From: Bradyrhizobium sp. 138
GTDB taxonomy: Bacteria > Pseudomonadota > Alphaproteobacteria > Rhizobiales > Xanthobacteraceae
Assembly (NCBI RefSeq): GCF_023074075.1
Contig: NZ_JADPKT010000033.1
Location: 62,001 to 126,000 of the forward strand
DNA length: 64,000 nt
Direction of reading: 5' to 3'
In this document: piece by piece, positions 56,825 to 64,000 of the stretch
How the letters are laid out: each line of letters starts with the position of its first letter
Position numbering within the stretch: position 1 is the first letter of the stretch
Notes under the pieces: generated by a model
What the model was told of the DNA's origin: nothing
Database searches by the model: none
The model's input: only the letters and a program-made list of their open reading frames with translations
Made by a program: the position numbers and the translations under genes

Positions 56825-57508
56825 TCAAACGTCCTCGGGATTGTCGACATAGATGAGCCCGGCCTTCGCCAGCGCCTCGCGCATATTGTACATGTCGAGA
56901 CCCAGCTCGCCCGAAGCGAGCCGCTTGCGCTTGCCGTCCTCGTCCGCGTTGCGCTTCTTCGCCTTCTCGGCGACCTCGGCGGCATAGCGCTTCGGCACCA
57001 CGACGACGCCGTCGTCATCGGCGACGACGATGTCGCCGGGATCGACATTGACGCCCGCGCAGACGACGGGAATGTTGACCGAGCCGAGCGTCACCTTGAC
57101 CGTGCCCTTGGCCGAGACCGCGCGTGACCACACCGGAAATTTCATCTCGTGCAACGCCTTGACGTCACGGCAGCCGGCATCGATGATCAGCCCCTGCACG
57201 CCGCGCGCCTGCAGCGAGGTCGCGAGCAATTCGCCGAACATGCCGTCGGTATTGTCGGTGGTGCAGCCGACCACGAGGATGTCGCCCTTCCTGCATTGCT
57301 CGACCGCGACATGGATCATCCAATTGTCGCCGGGCTGTGCCAGCACGGTGACGGCAGGACCCGCAATTGCCGCGCCCGGCCAGACTGGCCGCAAGTAAGA
57401 CTTCATCAGGCCGACGCGCCCATAGGCCTCGTGCACGGTCGAGACGCCGTACTCCGCCATGCCGGCGGGATCGGCACGCTTGATGTTGCGAACGACGACC
57501 GGCTTCAT
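56825..57508 (-). CDS. ligK: 4-carboxy-4-hydroxy-2-oxoadipate aldolase (RraA-like, LigK/GalC)
   Basis: This 227-residue class II aldolase of the RraA-like fold starts at ATG 57508, overlapping the galB stop by 4 bases; a longer frame is antisense-like and rejected. The substrate-binding [12 protein letters not shown] motif (Arg-Asp pair near 120) and the pyruvate-enolate loop GDNWMIHVA near 80 match LigK and GalC. It splits 4-carboxy-4-hydroxy-2-oxoadipate into pyruvate and oxaloacetate, the last step of the protocatechuate 4,5- and gallate cleavage pathways. A regulator of RNase E (RraA proper) is unlikely given the neighbours. Confidence 0.88.
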   Translation of the reverse strand: MKPVVVRNIKRADPAGMAEYGVSTVHEAYGRVGLMKSYLRPVWPGAAIAGPAVTVLAQPGDNWMIHVAVEQCRKGDILVVGCTTDNTDGMFGELLATSLQARGVQGLIIDAGCRDVKALHEMKFPVWSRAVSAKGTVKVTLGSVNIPVVCAGVNVDPGDIVVADDDGVVVVPKRYAAEVAEKAKKRNADEDGKRKRLASGELGLDMYNMREALAKAGLIYVDNPEDV

Positions 57509-58218
57509 GCCAATTCCTCCGCAACGGTCGGGAACAGGCGCTGATAGGCCTCGCCATAGGTCATGGGCACACCGGTGTTGCGGCTGCCCTGAATGCCGCG
57601 GTTGAGCGCGACACGCTCGTAATAGCCCCAGAGATGCTTCTGCGCGGCCAGGATCTGGAACGCCTCGTACTTTTCCTGCCAGACCTCGTCGATCTTGAGC
57701 AGCAGGTCCGGCTTGTAGTTGCACTGCTCGGGCTGGTGCGGCTCGAACAGGAACACCGGCGGCGCCGAATATTTGTACTGCGCACCGGGCTTGTGACCCA
57801 TTGCCTGCGCGACCACACGCGTCTCCTGCGCAAAATGCGCCGCGTTGGGATGATCGAAATTATACGGATCTTTCAGCGCGTGCGTCAGCACGAAGCTGGG
57901 ATTGAGCTCGCGGTAGATGTCGACCATGCGGTCGAAATGCGCTTCGGTGAGTTTTAGCGGATAGTCGCCGCAATCGAAGAACTCGATCTCGGCGCCCAAA
58001 AGCTTCGCCGCCCGCTCCGCCTCGTCCTTGCGCCCGGCCTTGACCGATTCCAGCGTCGCGCCCTTCTCCTTCCAGGCAAACTGGCTCTCGCCGCGCTCGC
58101 CGAAGGACAGACACACGATCTTCATGCGATAGCCCTTCTTCGCATGCAGCGCGATGGCGCCGCCGGCGCGCCAGACGAAATCGCCAGGATGGGCGGTGAC
58201 CACGAGACCTGTTTTCAT
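57505..58218 (-). CDS. galB: 4-oxalomesaconate hydratase, PIG-L/LmbE family (GalB)
   Basis: The 237-residue PIG-L family protein has the metal-site motif at residues 10-14 as HPGDF followed by VWRAGG, in place of the usual HPDDE. This form, with [11 protein letters not shown], is the mark of GalB, the zinc hydratase first shown in Pseudomonas putida gallate degradation. It hydrates 4-oxalomesaconate to the aldolase substrate. It is 37 bp downstream of ligI and overlaps ligK by 4 bases, so the order follows the pathway order LigI, GalB, LigK. Confidence 0.88.
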   Translation of the reverse strand: MKTGLVVTAHPGDFVWRAGGAIALHAKKGYRMKIVCLSFGERGESQFAWKEKGATLESVKAGRKDEAERAAKLLGAEIEFFDCGDYPLKLTEAHFDRMVDIYRELNPSFVLTHALKDPYNFDHPNAAHFAQETRVVAQAMGHKPGAQYKYSAPPVFLFEPHQPEQCNYKPDLLLKIDEVWQEKYEAFQILAAQKHLWGYYERVALNRGIQGSRNTGVPMTYGEAYQRLFPTVAEELA

Positions 58219-58255
58219 GGGAGATTCCTTTCGTCCGTATGGATCGCCAGCAACG

Positions 58256-59140
58256 TCATCGGTCGAACTCGAACAGGCGCGCGGGATTATCGACCAGGAT
58301 CTTCTGCTGAAGCTCCGGCTCCGGCGCGAACAGCGGGATCAGATCGACGAGGTCGCCGTCGTTCGGCATCGCCTTGACGTTGGGATGCGGCCAGTCCGTG
58401 CCCCAGATGACGCGGTCGGCGGCGGTCTCGACGATTTTTCGTGCGAACGGCACAGCGTCGGTAAAGGGCGGACCGCTTGACGACACCCGCTCCGAGCCGC
58501 AGATCTTGACCCAGCATTTCTCATCGCGCTGCATCAGCTCGATCAAAATCTTGAACGGCAGCTGGTCGAGCCCGTCGGACGCCTTCACCCGCCCCATATG
58601 GTCGATGGTGTAACTCAGCGGCAGCTTTGCCAGCATGTCGGCATAGTCAGGCAGGTCGATCGCGTCGAAATGCAAATCGATGTGCCAGCCGAGCGGCGCG
58701 ACCATGGCGATGACGCGATCGAACACGCCTTTGTCAGGGACGCCGCCAAGATGGCGGACGAAATTGAAGCGGCAGCCGCGAAAGCCGCCCTCGTGCAGCA
58801 CGCGAAGCCCGCGCTCGGTGATGGTGTCGTCGATATTGGCGACCGCCCGATAGGCGCCATTGCTCTCGGCGATCGCATCAAGCGCCACACTGTTGTCGGT
58901 GCCGTGCACGCTGGCATTGACGATGACCGCGCGCTCGACGCCGAGCTTGGCATGCAGCGCACGAAAGTCCTCGAGCGGCGCGTCCGGCGGCGTGTAGGAA
59001 CGCTCCGGCGCATAGGGATATTTCGCGCCGGGCCCGAAGATGTGGCAATGCGCGTCGCAGGACAGTTTCGGCAGCTTGAACCTGGGCGTGCGGGTATTCG
59101 GATCGGGCGGCGGGATGGTGGGCGTGTACATCATTGTCAT
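58256..59140 (-). CDS. ligI: 2-pyrone-4,6-dicarboxylate lactonase (LigI)
   Basis: The 294-residue amidohydrolase family 2 protein starts at ATG 59140, with ATGs at 59134 and 59131 as close alternatives; a longer frame runs into the TetR gene. Metal or substrate residues occur in CDAHCHIFGPG (His31, His33) and WGTDWPHPN (Asp near 247). Motifs and length match LigI, which hydrolyses 2-pyrone-4,6-dicarboxylate to 4-oxalomesaconate without needing a metal in the studied enzyme. It is the first enzyme gene after the TetR regulator (31 bp). Confidence 0.85.
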   Translation of the reverse strand: MTMMYTPTIPPPDPNTRTPRFKLPKLSCDAHCHIFGPGAKYPYAPERSYTPPDAPLEDFRALHAKLGVERAVIVNASVHGTDNSVALDAIAESNGAYRAVANIDDTITERGLRVLHEGGFRGCRFNFVRHLGGVPDKGVFDRVIAMVAPLGWHIDLHFDAIDLPDYADMLAKLPLSYTIDHMGRVKASDGLDQLPFKILIELMQRDEKCWVKICGSERVSSSGPPFTDAVPFARKIVETAADRVIWGTDWPHPNVKAMPNDGDLVDLIPLFAPEPELQQKILVDNPARLFEFDR

Positions 59141-59171
59141 CAGGTGAACCGCCGAAGCGAGACCGCTTATT

Positions 59172-59882
59172 TCAAGCCTTGCTGCTGACGACCGGCCGCC
59201 GCCGCGCCGGCGCAGCATGATCGAGCGGCGGAGCCTGGAACGCGGCAACGGTGGCCTGCACCAATTGCTCGATGGCGCCGGCGGCATCGCCGCCGTCGGC
59301 CTCGCCGCGCGACAGGCGCGAGACGCGGTCCGGCGTCACCAGCGAATAATAGAGCGCGCCGAGCAGGAAGTGGCTGCGCCAGACGATATCGGTGCGCGGG
59401 ATATGCGGCAGGCTCTCGTGGATCGCATCGATGAAGGCGTGGCTGGTGTCGTCAAAGGTCTGCGCGATGATCTTTCGCGCGACTTCGTTGCCTTCGGCCG
59501 ACATCACGGCGCGCAGCCGCGTGAAGCGCGCCCCGCCACCGGCGAGATCGCTGCCCGAGGTGAAGGCCGGCACCACATAGGCACGCACGATCGCCTCCAG
59601 CCGGTCCTGGAGATCGCGCACGCGCCTGGCGGCGGCGAGCAGCTCCGAACGGCGCAGATTCATCGGCCCGCAATGGCGCCGGTAAATCTCCAGCAGTAGG
59701 CCGTCCTTGGTCTTGAAATGATAGGTCACGCTGCCGGGATTGGCTCCGGCCGCGTGCGCGATGTCGCGCACCGAGACGGCATTGAAGCCGTTGGTGGCGA
59801 ACAGCTCCTCGGCCGCGGCGAGGATCGCCTCGCGCATGTTCGGCTTGCGGGCCGTTTCCTTGCTGGTGGGCTTGCGTACCAT
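59172..59882 (-). CDS. TetR/AcrR family transcriptional regulator of the aromatic operon
   Basis: Started at ATG 59882 it has 236 residues. An upstream in-frame start at 59924 is rejected because it lies beyond the operator-like palindrome and adds no homology. The helix-turn-helix is at about 39-60 (SVRDIAHAAGANPGSVTYHF). The large C-terminal ligand domain ends in a proline- and arginine-rich tail. It is the first gene of the LigI-GalB-LigK operon. An 18-bp perfect palindrome ends 5 bases before its start codon, so it probably represses its own transcript and thereby the whole pathway. Confidence 0.88.
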   Translation of the reverse strand: MVRKPTSKETARKPNMREAILAAAEELFATNGFNAVSVRDIAHAAGANPGSVTYHFKTKDGLLLEIYRRHCGPMNLRRSELLAAARRVRDLQDRLEAIVRAYVVPAFTSGSDLAGGGARFTRLRAVMSAEGNEVARKIIAQTFDDTSHAFIDAIHESLPHIPRTDIVWRSHFLLGALYYSLVTPDRVSRLSRGEADGGDAAGAIEQLVQATVAAFQAPPLDHAAPARRRPVVSSKA

Positions 59883-59886
59883 GTGA

Positions 59887-59904
59887 TTTGTACTATCGTA
59901 CAAA
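59887..59904. promoter_or_regulatory. candidate TetR autoregulatory operator
   Basis: TTTGTAC-TATC-GTACAAA is a perfect inverted repeat with 7-base arms and a 4-base centre. It ends 5 bases before the TetR start codon, with no room for a ribosome site, so the transcript may be leaderless or nearly so and the operator would overlap the promoter start. Confidence 0.65.
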
Positions 59905-59939
59905 AGATCAGGTCTCGTCAACAAAAACCGTGGGCGGCA

Positions 59940-60038
59940 TCCGTCGGCTCAACGCGCAAGAGTTTGACGCTGATATGCACGCCGAGGCGACGAAGTGGGG
60001 AGCCCGTGCTGAAGGCCGCCAACATTCACGCACAATGA
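59940..60038 (+). pseudogene. remnant of a TctC/Bug-family solute-binding protein (C-terminus, frameshifted)
   Basis: One frame reads AQEFDADMHAEATKWG, and after a one-base shift the next reads GEPVLKAANIHAQ then stop at 60036-60038. Joined, these match the characteristic end of tripartite tricarboxylate transporter receptors (an EF-x-x-F-x-x-E-x-x-KWGxVVKAANI pattern). Only about 30 codons remain and no start is left. It lies directly beside the aromatic-acid operon on the opposite strand. TctC-type proteins often import aromatic acids in such clusters, so an uptake gene may have been lost here. Confidence 0.6.
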
Positions 60039-60097
60039 GGCTCCGCGGCGCAGGCAAGCCGACGCCCGAGCCCGGACGGAGCAAGGAAGGCCGCTGT

Positions 60098-61243
60098 TCA
60101 ATTGTGGGCCTGCGCTCGCATCTTCTCCGGCGTCGCCGGGCCCCGCATGAAATCGGCATCATCGCCTCCGCCCGACGGGATCAGGATCGCCCGCTCGCGC
60201 GGCAACGCTTCCGGCATCTCGTCGCGAATGAAGGCCACGAGCTTTTCCCTGATCTCGCAGCGCAGGTCCCAGGATTGCGGCGCGTTGCGCGCGCTGACCA
60301 GCGCACGCAGCTCAATGGTGCGGGAGTCCGCGTCGATCACCTGGAGATTGACCACGGCGCCATCCCAGAGCTTGGACTGCTTCACCGCTTCTTCCAGCCA
60401 GCTTCGGATGCGCGGGACGTCGGCACGATAATCGACATGGAGGGCGATCACACCGATCAGGGATGCGGTATCGCGGGTCCAGTTCTGGAACGGCTTTTCG
60501 ATGAAATAAGACAGCGGCACCACCATGCGGCGCCAGTCCCACAGCCGGATCACGACATAGGTCGCGGCGATATCCTCGACCCATCCCCACTCGTTCTCGA
60601 TGATCACGGCGTCTTCGATGCGGATCGGCTGGGTGATGGCGATCTGCAAGCCCGCGATCAAATTGCTGAGCAGCGGCCGCGCGGCAAGACCGACGATGAT
60701 ACCGGCCGCGCCGGCAGAGGCGAACAGGCTGACGCCGTATTGCCGAACGGAGTCGAACGTCATCAATGCGGTCGACACCGTGATGATGACGATGATGGTA
60801 TCGGTGACGCGCTTGAACACGCGGACTTGCGTGACGTGCTTGCGGGCGACGAAATTCTCGGTGACATCGCGAAAATTCTGCAGATAGCGCGCCGCACTCA
60901 TGTCGACGATCCGGATCGAGATCCAGCCGATCAGCGCGATGACAGCCACCACGAACAGCCGCATCAGCGGCGTGCGGATCGTGTCGTCGAGCGGCGCGAG
61001 CGGCAGGACCAATGCGACCGCGCCAAGACACAGCGCCAACTGCGCCGGGCCTGTCGTGCGCTCGATGAACACGCTCAGAAGCGGGAGGCGAGTTCCGAAG
61101 GCGCGATTGAGAAACCAGGCCGCAAGCCGATGGAGGCCAAGGGCCAGCAGGATCGCGCCGAGCACCAGACTGAGGCCGACGAACCACGACGGTATCCAGC
61201 CGAACATCCTGTCGATGTCGGCCATGACGGCCTGCCAGTTCAT
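60098..61243 (-). CDS. mechanosensitive ion channel family protein (MscS)
   Basis: The 381-residue protein has about five predicted membrane helices. They are followed by the MscS core with the pore-lining GLAARPLLSNLIAGL segment near 183-197, the beta domain (QPIRIEDAVIIENEWGWVEDI, starting near 202) and a mixed alpha-beta C-terminal domain. It would relieve hypo-osmotic stress in the inner membrane. It is longer than E. coli MscS (286) because of extra N-terminal helices, as in YbdG/YnaI-like members. It is divergent from the DUF763 gene (127 bp). Confidence 0.9.
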   Translation of the reverse strand: MNWQAVMADIDRMFGWIPSWFVGLSLVLGAILLALGLHRLAAWFLNRAFGTRLPLLSVFIERTTGPAQLALCLGAVALVLPLAPLDDTIRTPLMRLFVVAVIALIGWISIRIVDMSAARYLQNFRDVTENFVARKHVTQVRVFKRVTDTIIVIITVSTALMTFDSVRQYGVSLFASAGAAGIIVGLAARPLLSNLIAGLQIAITQPIRIEDAVIIENEWGWVEDIAATYVVIRLWDWRRMVVPLSYFIEKPFQNWTRDTASLIGVIALHVDYRADVPRIRSWLEEAVKQSKLWDGAVVNLQVIDADSRTIELRALVSARNAPQSWDLRCEIREKLVAFIRDEMPEALPRERAILIPSGGGDDADFMRGPATPEKMRAQAHN

Positions 61244-61370
61244 TGCTGTCCCCGTCTTTACATTCGCGTAGCCGGCTCAACGCCTCCCGGCCGGCTTCGC
61301 TCCCCCGCCCTGTGCAACGCAGCATTCCACAGGTGCAACCGTTGCCGAACTGGGCTAGCTTGGTGCGCTC

Positions 61371-62621
61371 ATGACTCGACGTAGCGGCAGCGCCGATCTT
61401 CCCTTGCACACCGGACGGGTTCCGCCGTGGCTGGCGAGCCGCATGGCCTCGCTGGGCTCGATCGTCACGCAGGCGATCGTGCATCATTATGGCCGCGATG
61501 CGTTCCTCCAGCGGTTGTCCCATCCGTTCTGGTTCCAGTCGTTCGGCGCCGTCATGGGAATGGACTGGCACTCCTCAGGCATCACGACCTCCGTGATCGG
61601 CGCACTGAAGCGCGGGCTCGAGCCGCTGCAAGACGAGCTCGGCATCTATGTCTGCGGCGGCCGCGGCCAGCATTCGCGCAAGACGCCGGATGAGTTGATG
61701 CAGCTCGGCGACCGCGTTGGATTCGACGGCGCAAAGCTGACCCGCGCCAGCCGCCTGGTGGCGAAGGTCGACAGTGCAGCCGTGCAGGACGGCTTTGATC
61801 TGTATTTGCACGGCTTCTTCGTCACCGCCGACGGCAAATGGACGGTGGTGCAGCAGGGCATGAACGGCGACAAGCGGCAGGCACGACGCTATCACTGGCA
61901 TTCCGAGGCGTTGAAGAGCTTCGTCGATACGCCGCATAGCGCGATTGACGGGCCGCAACAGGGCGAGATCATCAATCTCACCGACCATCGCGCCGACATC
62001 TCACGCACCGCGCAGCTCGATCTGCTGGGTGATCTCGGCCCCGATCGCATCGTCTCCGAGTTCGAGCGGCTGTTGGGGACCGCGCCCGAGCCGGTGCAAG
62101 CGATGCTACCGCACTTGATCATGCCCGCCCATCACGATGTCAGGCCTATGGACGTGTTCGCGCGCCGCCTGCATGGCACGCTCGCCGCCGCGGCCGAGCG
62201 CGGCCCGGTCGATTTTCCGGATCTGCTGCTGACGCCGGGCGTCGGCGCGCGCACCGTGCGTTCACTGGCGATGGTCGCTGAGGTCGTGCACGGCGCGCCC
62301 TACCGTTTCAAGGACCCCGCGCGCTTCTCGCTCGCCCATGGCGGCAAGGACCGGCATCCCTATCCCGTCCCGATCAAGGTCTATGACGAGACCATCCGCG
62401 TGCTGAAGGACGCGATCCAGAACGCCAAGCTCGGGCGCGACGAGGAGGTGCAGGCGATCAAGCGTCTCGACGATCAGGCGCGGCGGCTCGAACGCACCGC
62501 GAGCGGACCGTCGGTCGAGGCTTACATCGCTGGCGAGCGCTCGGCTTCGCCGGATCTCGATGGCCGCTCCGTGTTCGGCTGGGAGCGCGACCTCGCACCG
62601 ACAAAAAAGCGGACCGGCTGA
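61371..62621 (+). CDS. DUF763 domain-containing protein
   Basis: The 416-residue protein matches DUF763 in length and motifs: the opening ADLPLHTGRVPPWL, a central GGRGQHSRKTPDEL (about 98-111), HGFFV, and the GVGARTVRSLAMVAEVVHGAP helix-hairpin-helix-like segment near 287. The last feature suggests DNA contact, and the family has been noted near DNA-repair genes in some genomes, but no activity is established. It is soluble. Its last codons form one arm of the terminator that serves the convergent small-protein operon. Confidence 0.82.
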   Translation: MTRRSGSADLPLHTGRVPPWLASRMASLGSIVTQAIVHHYGRDAFLQRLSHPFWFQSFGAVMGMDWHSSGITTSVIGALKRGLEPLQDELGIYVCGGRGQHSRKTPDELMQLGDRVGFDGAKLTRASRLVAKVDSAAVQDGFDLYLHGFFVTADGKWTVVQQGMNGDKRQARRYHWHSEALKSFVDTPHSAIDGPQQGEIINLTDHRADISRTAQLDLLGDLGPDRIVSEFERLLGTAPEPVQAMLPHLIMPAHHDVRPMDVFARRLHGTLAAAAERGPVDFPDLLLTPGVGARTVRSLAMVAEVVHGAPYRFKDPARFSLAHGGKDRHPYPVPIKVYDETIRVLKDAIQNAKLGRDEEVQAIKRLDDQARRLERTASGPSVEAYIAGERSASPDLDGRSVFGWERDLAPTKKRTG

Positions 62622-62633
62622 ACACCGGTCCGC
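62603..62633 (-). terminator. intrinsic terminator of the small-protein operon
   Basis: On the minus strand a perfect stem of 9 pairs (GCGGACCGG 62609-62617 with CCGGTCCGC 62625-62633) and a 7-base loop is followed by six T residues (62603-62608). It overlaps the stop codon of the convergent DUF763 gene. Confidence 0.85.
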
Positions 62634-62655
62634 GAGTTGGTCGGGAGGAACGCTC

Positions 62656-62898
62656 TCAGGTCTCGTCAGTTTCCTGCTTCTCGTCGAGCCGGTTGGCTGC
62701 GTGGTCCTGATATTGTTCGGTCTGGATGGTCTTGCCGTCCATGCCGCGAATGTCCGAATGCTGCTTCTTGTCGCGGTTGGAGAGCACCATGTTGTCGCCG
62801 ATCTTGTCCTTGGGGATATCGGCCATGGCGCCGGTCCCGTCGCCCTTGCCATGCATGCCCGATCTGAAGTGCGTCTTGCTGCCGTGCCCAGCTGGCAT
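62656..62898 (-). CDS. small hydrophilic protein, probably disordered (80 aa)
   Basis: The 80-residue protein has an AGAGGAG ribosome site. It is rich in Gly, Asp, Lys, Gln and His and lacks a hydrophobic core, with segments such as MHGKGDGTGAM and NRLDEKQETDET. This composition suggests an intrinsically disordered, hydrophilin-like protein. It is the last of four similar small genes, 33 bp after the previous one and 22 bp before the terminator. No family is recognised. Confidence 0.65.
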   Translation of the reverse strand: MPAGHGSKTHFRSGMHGKGDGTGAMADIPKDKIGDNMVLSNRDKKQHSDIRGMDGKTIQTEQYQDHAANRLDEKQETDET

Positions 62899-62931
62899 CG
62901 GTTTCTCCTCTTGCAGTGATCTTCCGAAGAC

Positions 62932-63195
62932 TTAGTGCTTCTGTTGCGCCGGTGTCGGTTTCGGCGGCTTGTGGCCACTCTGGCCAGCGTGATTGTGCTT
63001 GTTGTGGTCGCTCTCCTGGTTGAGACCGCCGCGGCTCACCGGAAATTCGCTCTGCCGCGCTTCAGGCTGCGCGCGATGGATGGCGGTGTCTTCGATGTTG
63101 CGCCCTAACGCTTGATCCAGCTCTCGCGCATCGGGGACGTCAGGCTTGCGCTCGAGAATGCGCACCTGCTGTTCGTGGGTCTTTCTGCCTTGCAT
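62932..63195 (-). CDS. small hydrophilic protein, probably disordered (87 aa)
   Basis: The 87-residue protein starts at ATG 63195 after GGAGAC; a longer frame to 63309 overlaps the next gene and is rejected. It is Gln/Glu/Arg-rich in the first half (HEQQVRILERKPDVPDAREL) and His/Lys/Pro/Asn-rich at the end (NHNAG-like and KPPKPTPAQQKH). No membrane segment is present. It is third in the four-gene run, 16 bp after the previous gene. Function unknown; stress-protein character is inferred from composition. Confidence 0.6.
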   Translation of the reverse strand: MQGRKTHEQQVRILERKPDVPDARELDQALGRNIEDTAIHRAQPEARQSEFPVSRGGLNQESDHNKHNHAGQSGHKPPKPTPAQQKH

Positions 63196-63211
63196 TGGGG
63201 GTCTCCGATCT

Positions 63212-63412
63212 TCACCTGCCTCCGCCCTTGCCGGCCTCATCGTGCGCGTGATGGGAGTCGCGCTCACCTCCGCCACCTGAGACGCGGCTGTGGCTGCGCT
63301 GTGAATCATCCGCAGGCGGCTTCTTCACCTCCAACGGTGCCTTCGCGTTCTCATGTGATGCGCCGGGTCCGCCCTGGCGAATGCTGTTTGGTGTCTTGGT
63401 GGATGTCGACAT
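63212..63412 (-). CDS. small hydrophilic protein, probably disordered (66 aa)
   Basis: The 66-residue protein has a GAGGAGG ribosome site about 9 bases upstream. It is Ser/Gly/Lys/His-rich, with PLEVKKPPADDSQ in the middle and a glycine-rich SGGGGERDSHHAHDE end. There is no predicted fold or membrane segment. It is the second gene of the run, 14 bp after the first. No family recognised. Confidence 0.6.
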   Translation of the reverse strand: MSTSTKTPNSIRQGGPGASHENAKAPLEVKKPPADDSQRSHSRVSGGGGERDSHHAHDEAGKGGGR

Positions 63413-63426
63413 GGAATGTCGCCTCC

Positions 63427-63612
63427 TCAGCGGTCTTGCTGGTATCCCTGATTGGTCGTGTTCTGCTTGATGTTGCCCTGCTCTCCCTGCTGGTCCGGAT
63501 TTTCCGCGCGCTGTTGGCCGCGCGGGGTTTGATCAGGCGACATTTGTTTGTCGTCGCCAGTTCCCTTCCGGCTCTGATTGTCCGGCGGAACCTTCGGCAT
63601 TTTGCTGGTCAT
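63427..63612 (-). CDS. small hydrophilic protein, probably disordered (61 aa)
   Basis: The 61-residue protein has a GGAGG ribosome site. It is dominated by Gln, Asn, Asp, Lys and Pro (DNQSRKGTGDDKQMSPDQTP and a Gln-rich tail), typical of disordered desiccation- or stress-linked proteins. It is the first gene of the four-gene run. The candidate stress promoter at 63687-63711 lies 75 bp upstream. Function unknown. Confidence 0.6.
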   Translation of the reverse strand: MTSKMPKVPPDNQSRKGTGDDKQMSPDQTPRGQQRAENPDQQGEQGNIKQNTTNQGYQQDR

Positions 63613-63686
63613 GATCCAACCTCCGTGAGATCTGGGAAACCTCGGGTACGGAGCCTGTTCCCTGGCGCGCCCTCAGTCCTGATGAC

Positions 63687-63711
63687 AACAGCAAGCGCTG
63701 CGCACCGTTCC
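63687..63711 (-). promoter_or_regulatory. candidate EcfG-type general-stress promoter
   Basis: On the minus strand GGAAC (63711-63707) is followed after 16 bases by TGTT (63690-63687). The EcfG consensus of Bradyrhizobium is GGAAC-N16/17-CGTT, so 8 of 9 positions match. A start near 63681 would give a leader of about 70 bases before the first small-protein gene. Confidence 0.45.
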
Positions 63712-63753
63712 TGGCAGAACCCAATCAGCGACGATTTGCCGAAGGCGGAAAGC

Positions 63754-64000
63754 TCAGTCCGCCCGCGCGAGGGAACGATTAGCTATCATCCCCTCAGACG
63801 ACGCCGCATGTGTTCCGTGAGCCCCTGGGGTGACAGGAAGCTTTGCGATGGCACGAAGGCCCGGTCGTCTGCGCCAGTGGACCTGCGCAGGATCAACGGC
63901 GAGACCTAGTTTCGGCCATCGCACGAACAGCGCCTGCAGCGCGCAGGCCGCTTCGATACGCGCGAGCTGATGGCCGAGGCAGAAATGGATTCCCGTTCCA
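63754..64000 (-). CDS. cytochrome P450, C-terminal fragment cut by window edge
   Basis: The visible 81 codons encode the P450 haem-binding loop GTGIHFCLGHQLAR with the thiolate Cys, followed by the L helix and final strands. The rest of the gene continues beyond the window. The last residues past the conserved fold (from about GAHGTH) form a disordered tail. It is upstream of, and on the same strand as, the small-protein operon, but a separate promoter seems to lie between them. Substrate unknown. Confidence 0.9.
   Translation of the reverse strand, partial: GTGIHFCLGHQLARIEAACALQALFVRWPKLGLAVDPAQVHWRRRPGLRAIAKLPVTPGAHGTHAASSEGMIANRSLARAD

Overview
The window is GC-rich alphaproteobacterial chromosome and most resembles Bradyrhizobium (Nitrobacteraceae). 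This is an inference from protein style, dense catabolic gene content, TTTAGAA-type iron-control motifs, a possible EcfG-type stress promoter and three families of palindromic intergenic repeats. There is one tRNA (Gln, CTG). I see no rRNA, CRISPR array, phage or insertion sequence.

Region 1 (34-13658) is a sugar-acid catabolic locus around a LacI-type regulator at 8553. Leftward from the regulator runs a probable operon: ABC ATPase, Tat-exported binding protein, two permeases, a DenD-like dehydrogenase, KDG kinase, KDPG aldolase and a thiolase. Rightward lie the regulator, an IlvD/Edd-family dehydratase, two SDR dehydrogenases and a GFA-fold protein. Two near-identical TGGTAGCG palindromes look like LacI operators. 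One is in the divergent promoter and the other lies in the 3' end of the regulator gene, upstream of the dehydratase.

Region 2 (13661-22575) has an EamA exporter with a divergent LysR gene, a small S2P-type protease and a TonB iron module. The module is a TonB-dependent receptor, a PKHD hydroxylase, ExbB, ExbD and TonB, plus a 79-residue protein of unknown role. Irr/ICE-like TTTAGAA motifs precede the receptor and the small protein.

Region 3 (22963-43347) holds two RND efflux systems. One is MdtAB-like and followed by an IalB-family protein. The other is MexEF-like, with a divergent TetR gene and dyad operators. Between them are tRNA-Gln, RNase Z-like, ABM-domain, guanine deaminase, MFS, amidase, MBL lactonase-like and LysR genes.

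Region 4 (43586-54480) has mini-ORFs and hypothetical genes, a lytic transglycosylase, a Baeyer-Villiger-type monooxygenase divergent from an acyl-CoA ligase, a DUF2961/GH172 protein, an acyl-CoA dehydrogenase, an amino-acid binding protein, a SnoaL-like protein and a cytosine-deaminase-like amidohydrolase.

Region 5 (54689-60038) is a TetR-controlled aromatic-acid operon: LigI, GalB, LigK, a 4,5-dihydroxyphthalate-decarboxylase-like protein and a DUF1932 dehydrogenase. It carries the lower 2-pyrone-4,6-dicarboxylate pathway without a ring-cleavage dioxygenase. A frameshifted remnant of a TctC-type uptake protein lies beside it.

Region 6 (60098-64000) has an MscS channel, a DUF763 protein, a compact operon of four tiny hydrophilic proteins with a candidate EcfG promoter and a clear intrinsic terminator, and the 3' end of a cytochrome P450 gene cut by the window edge.
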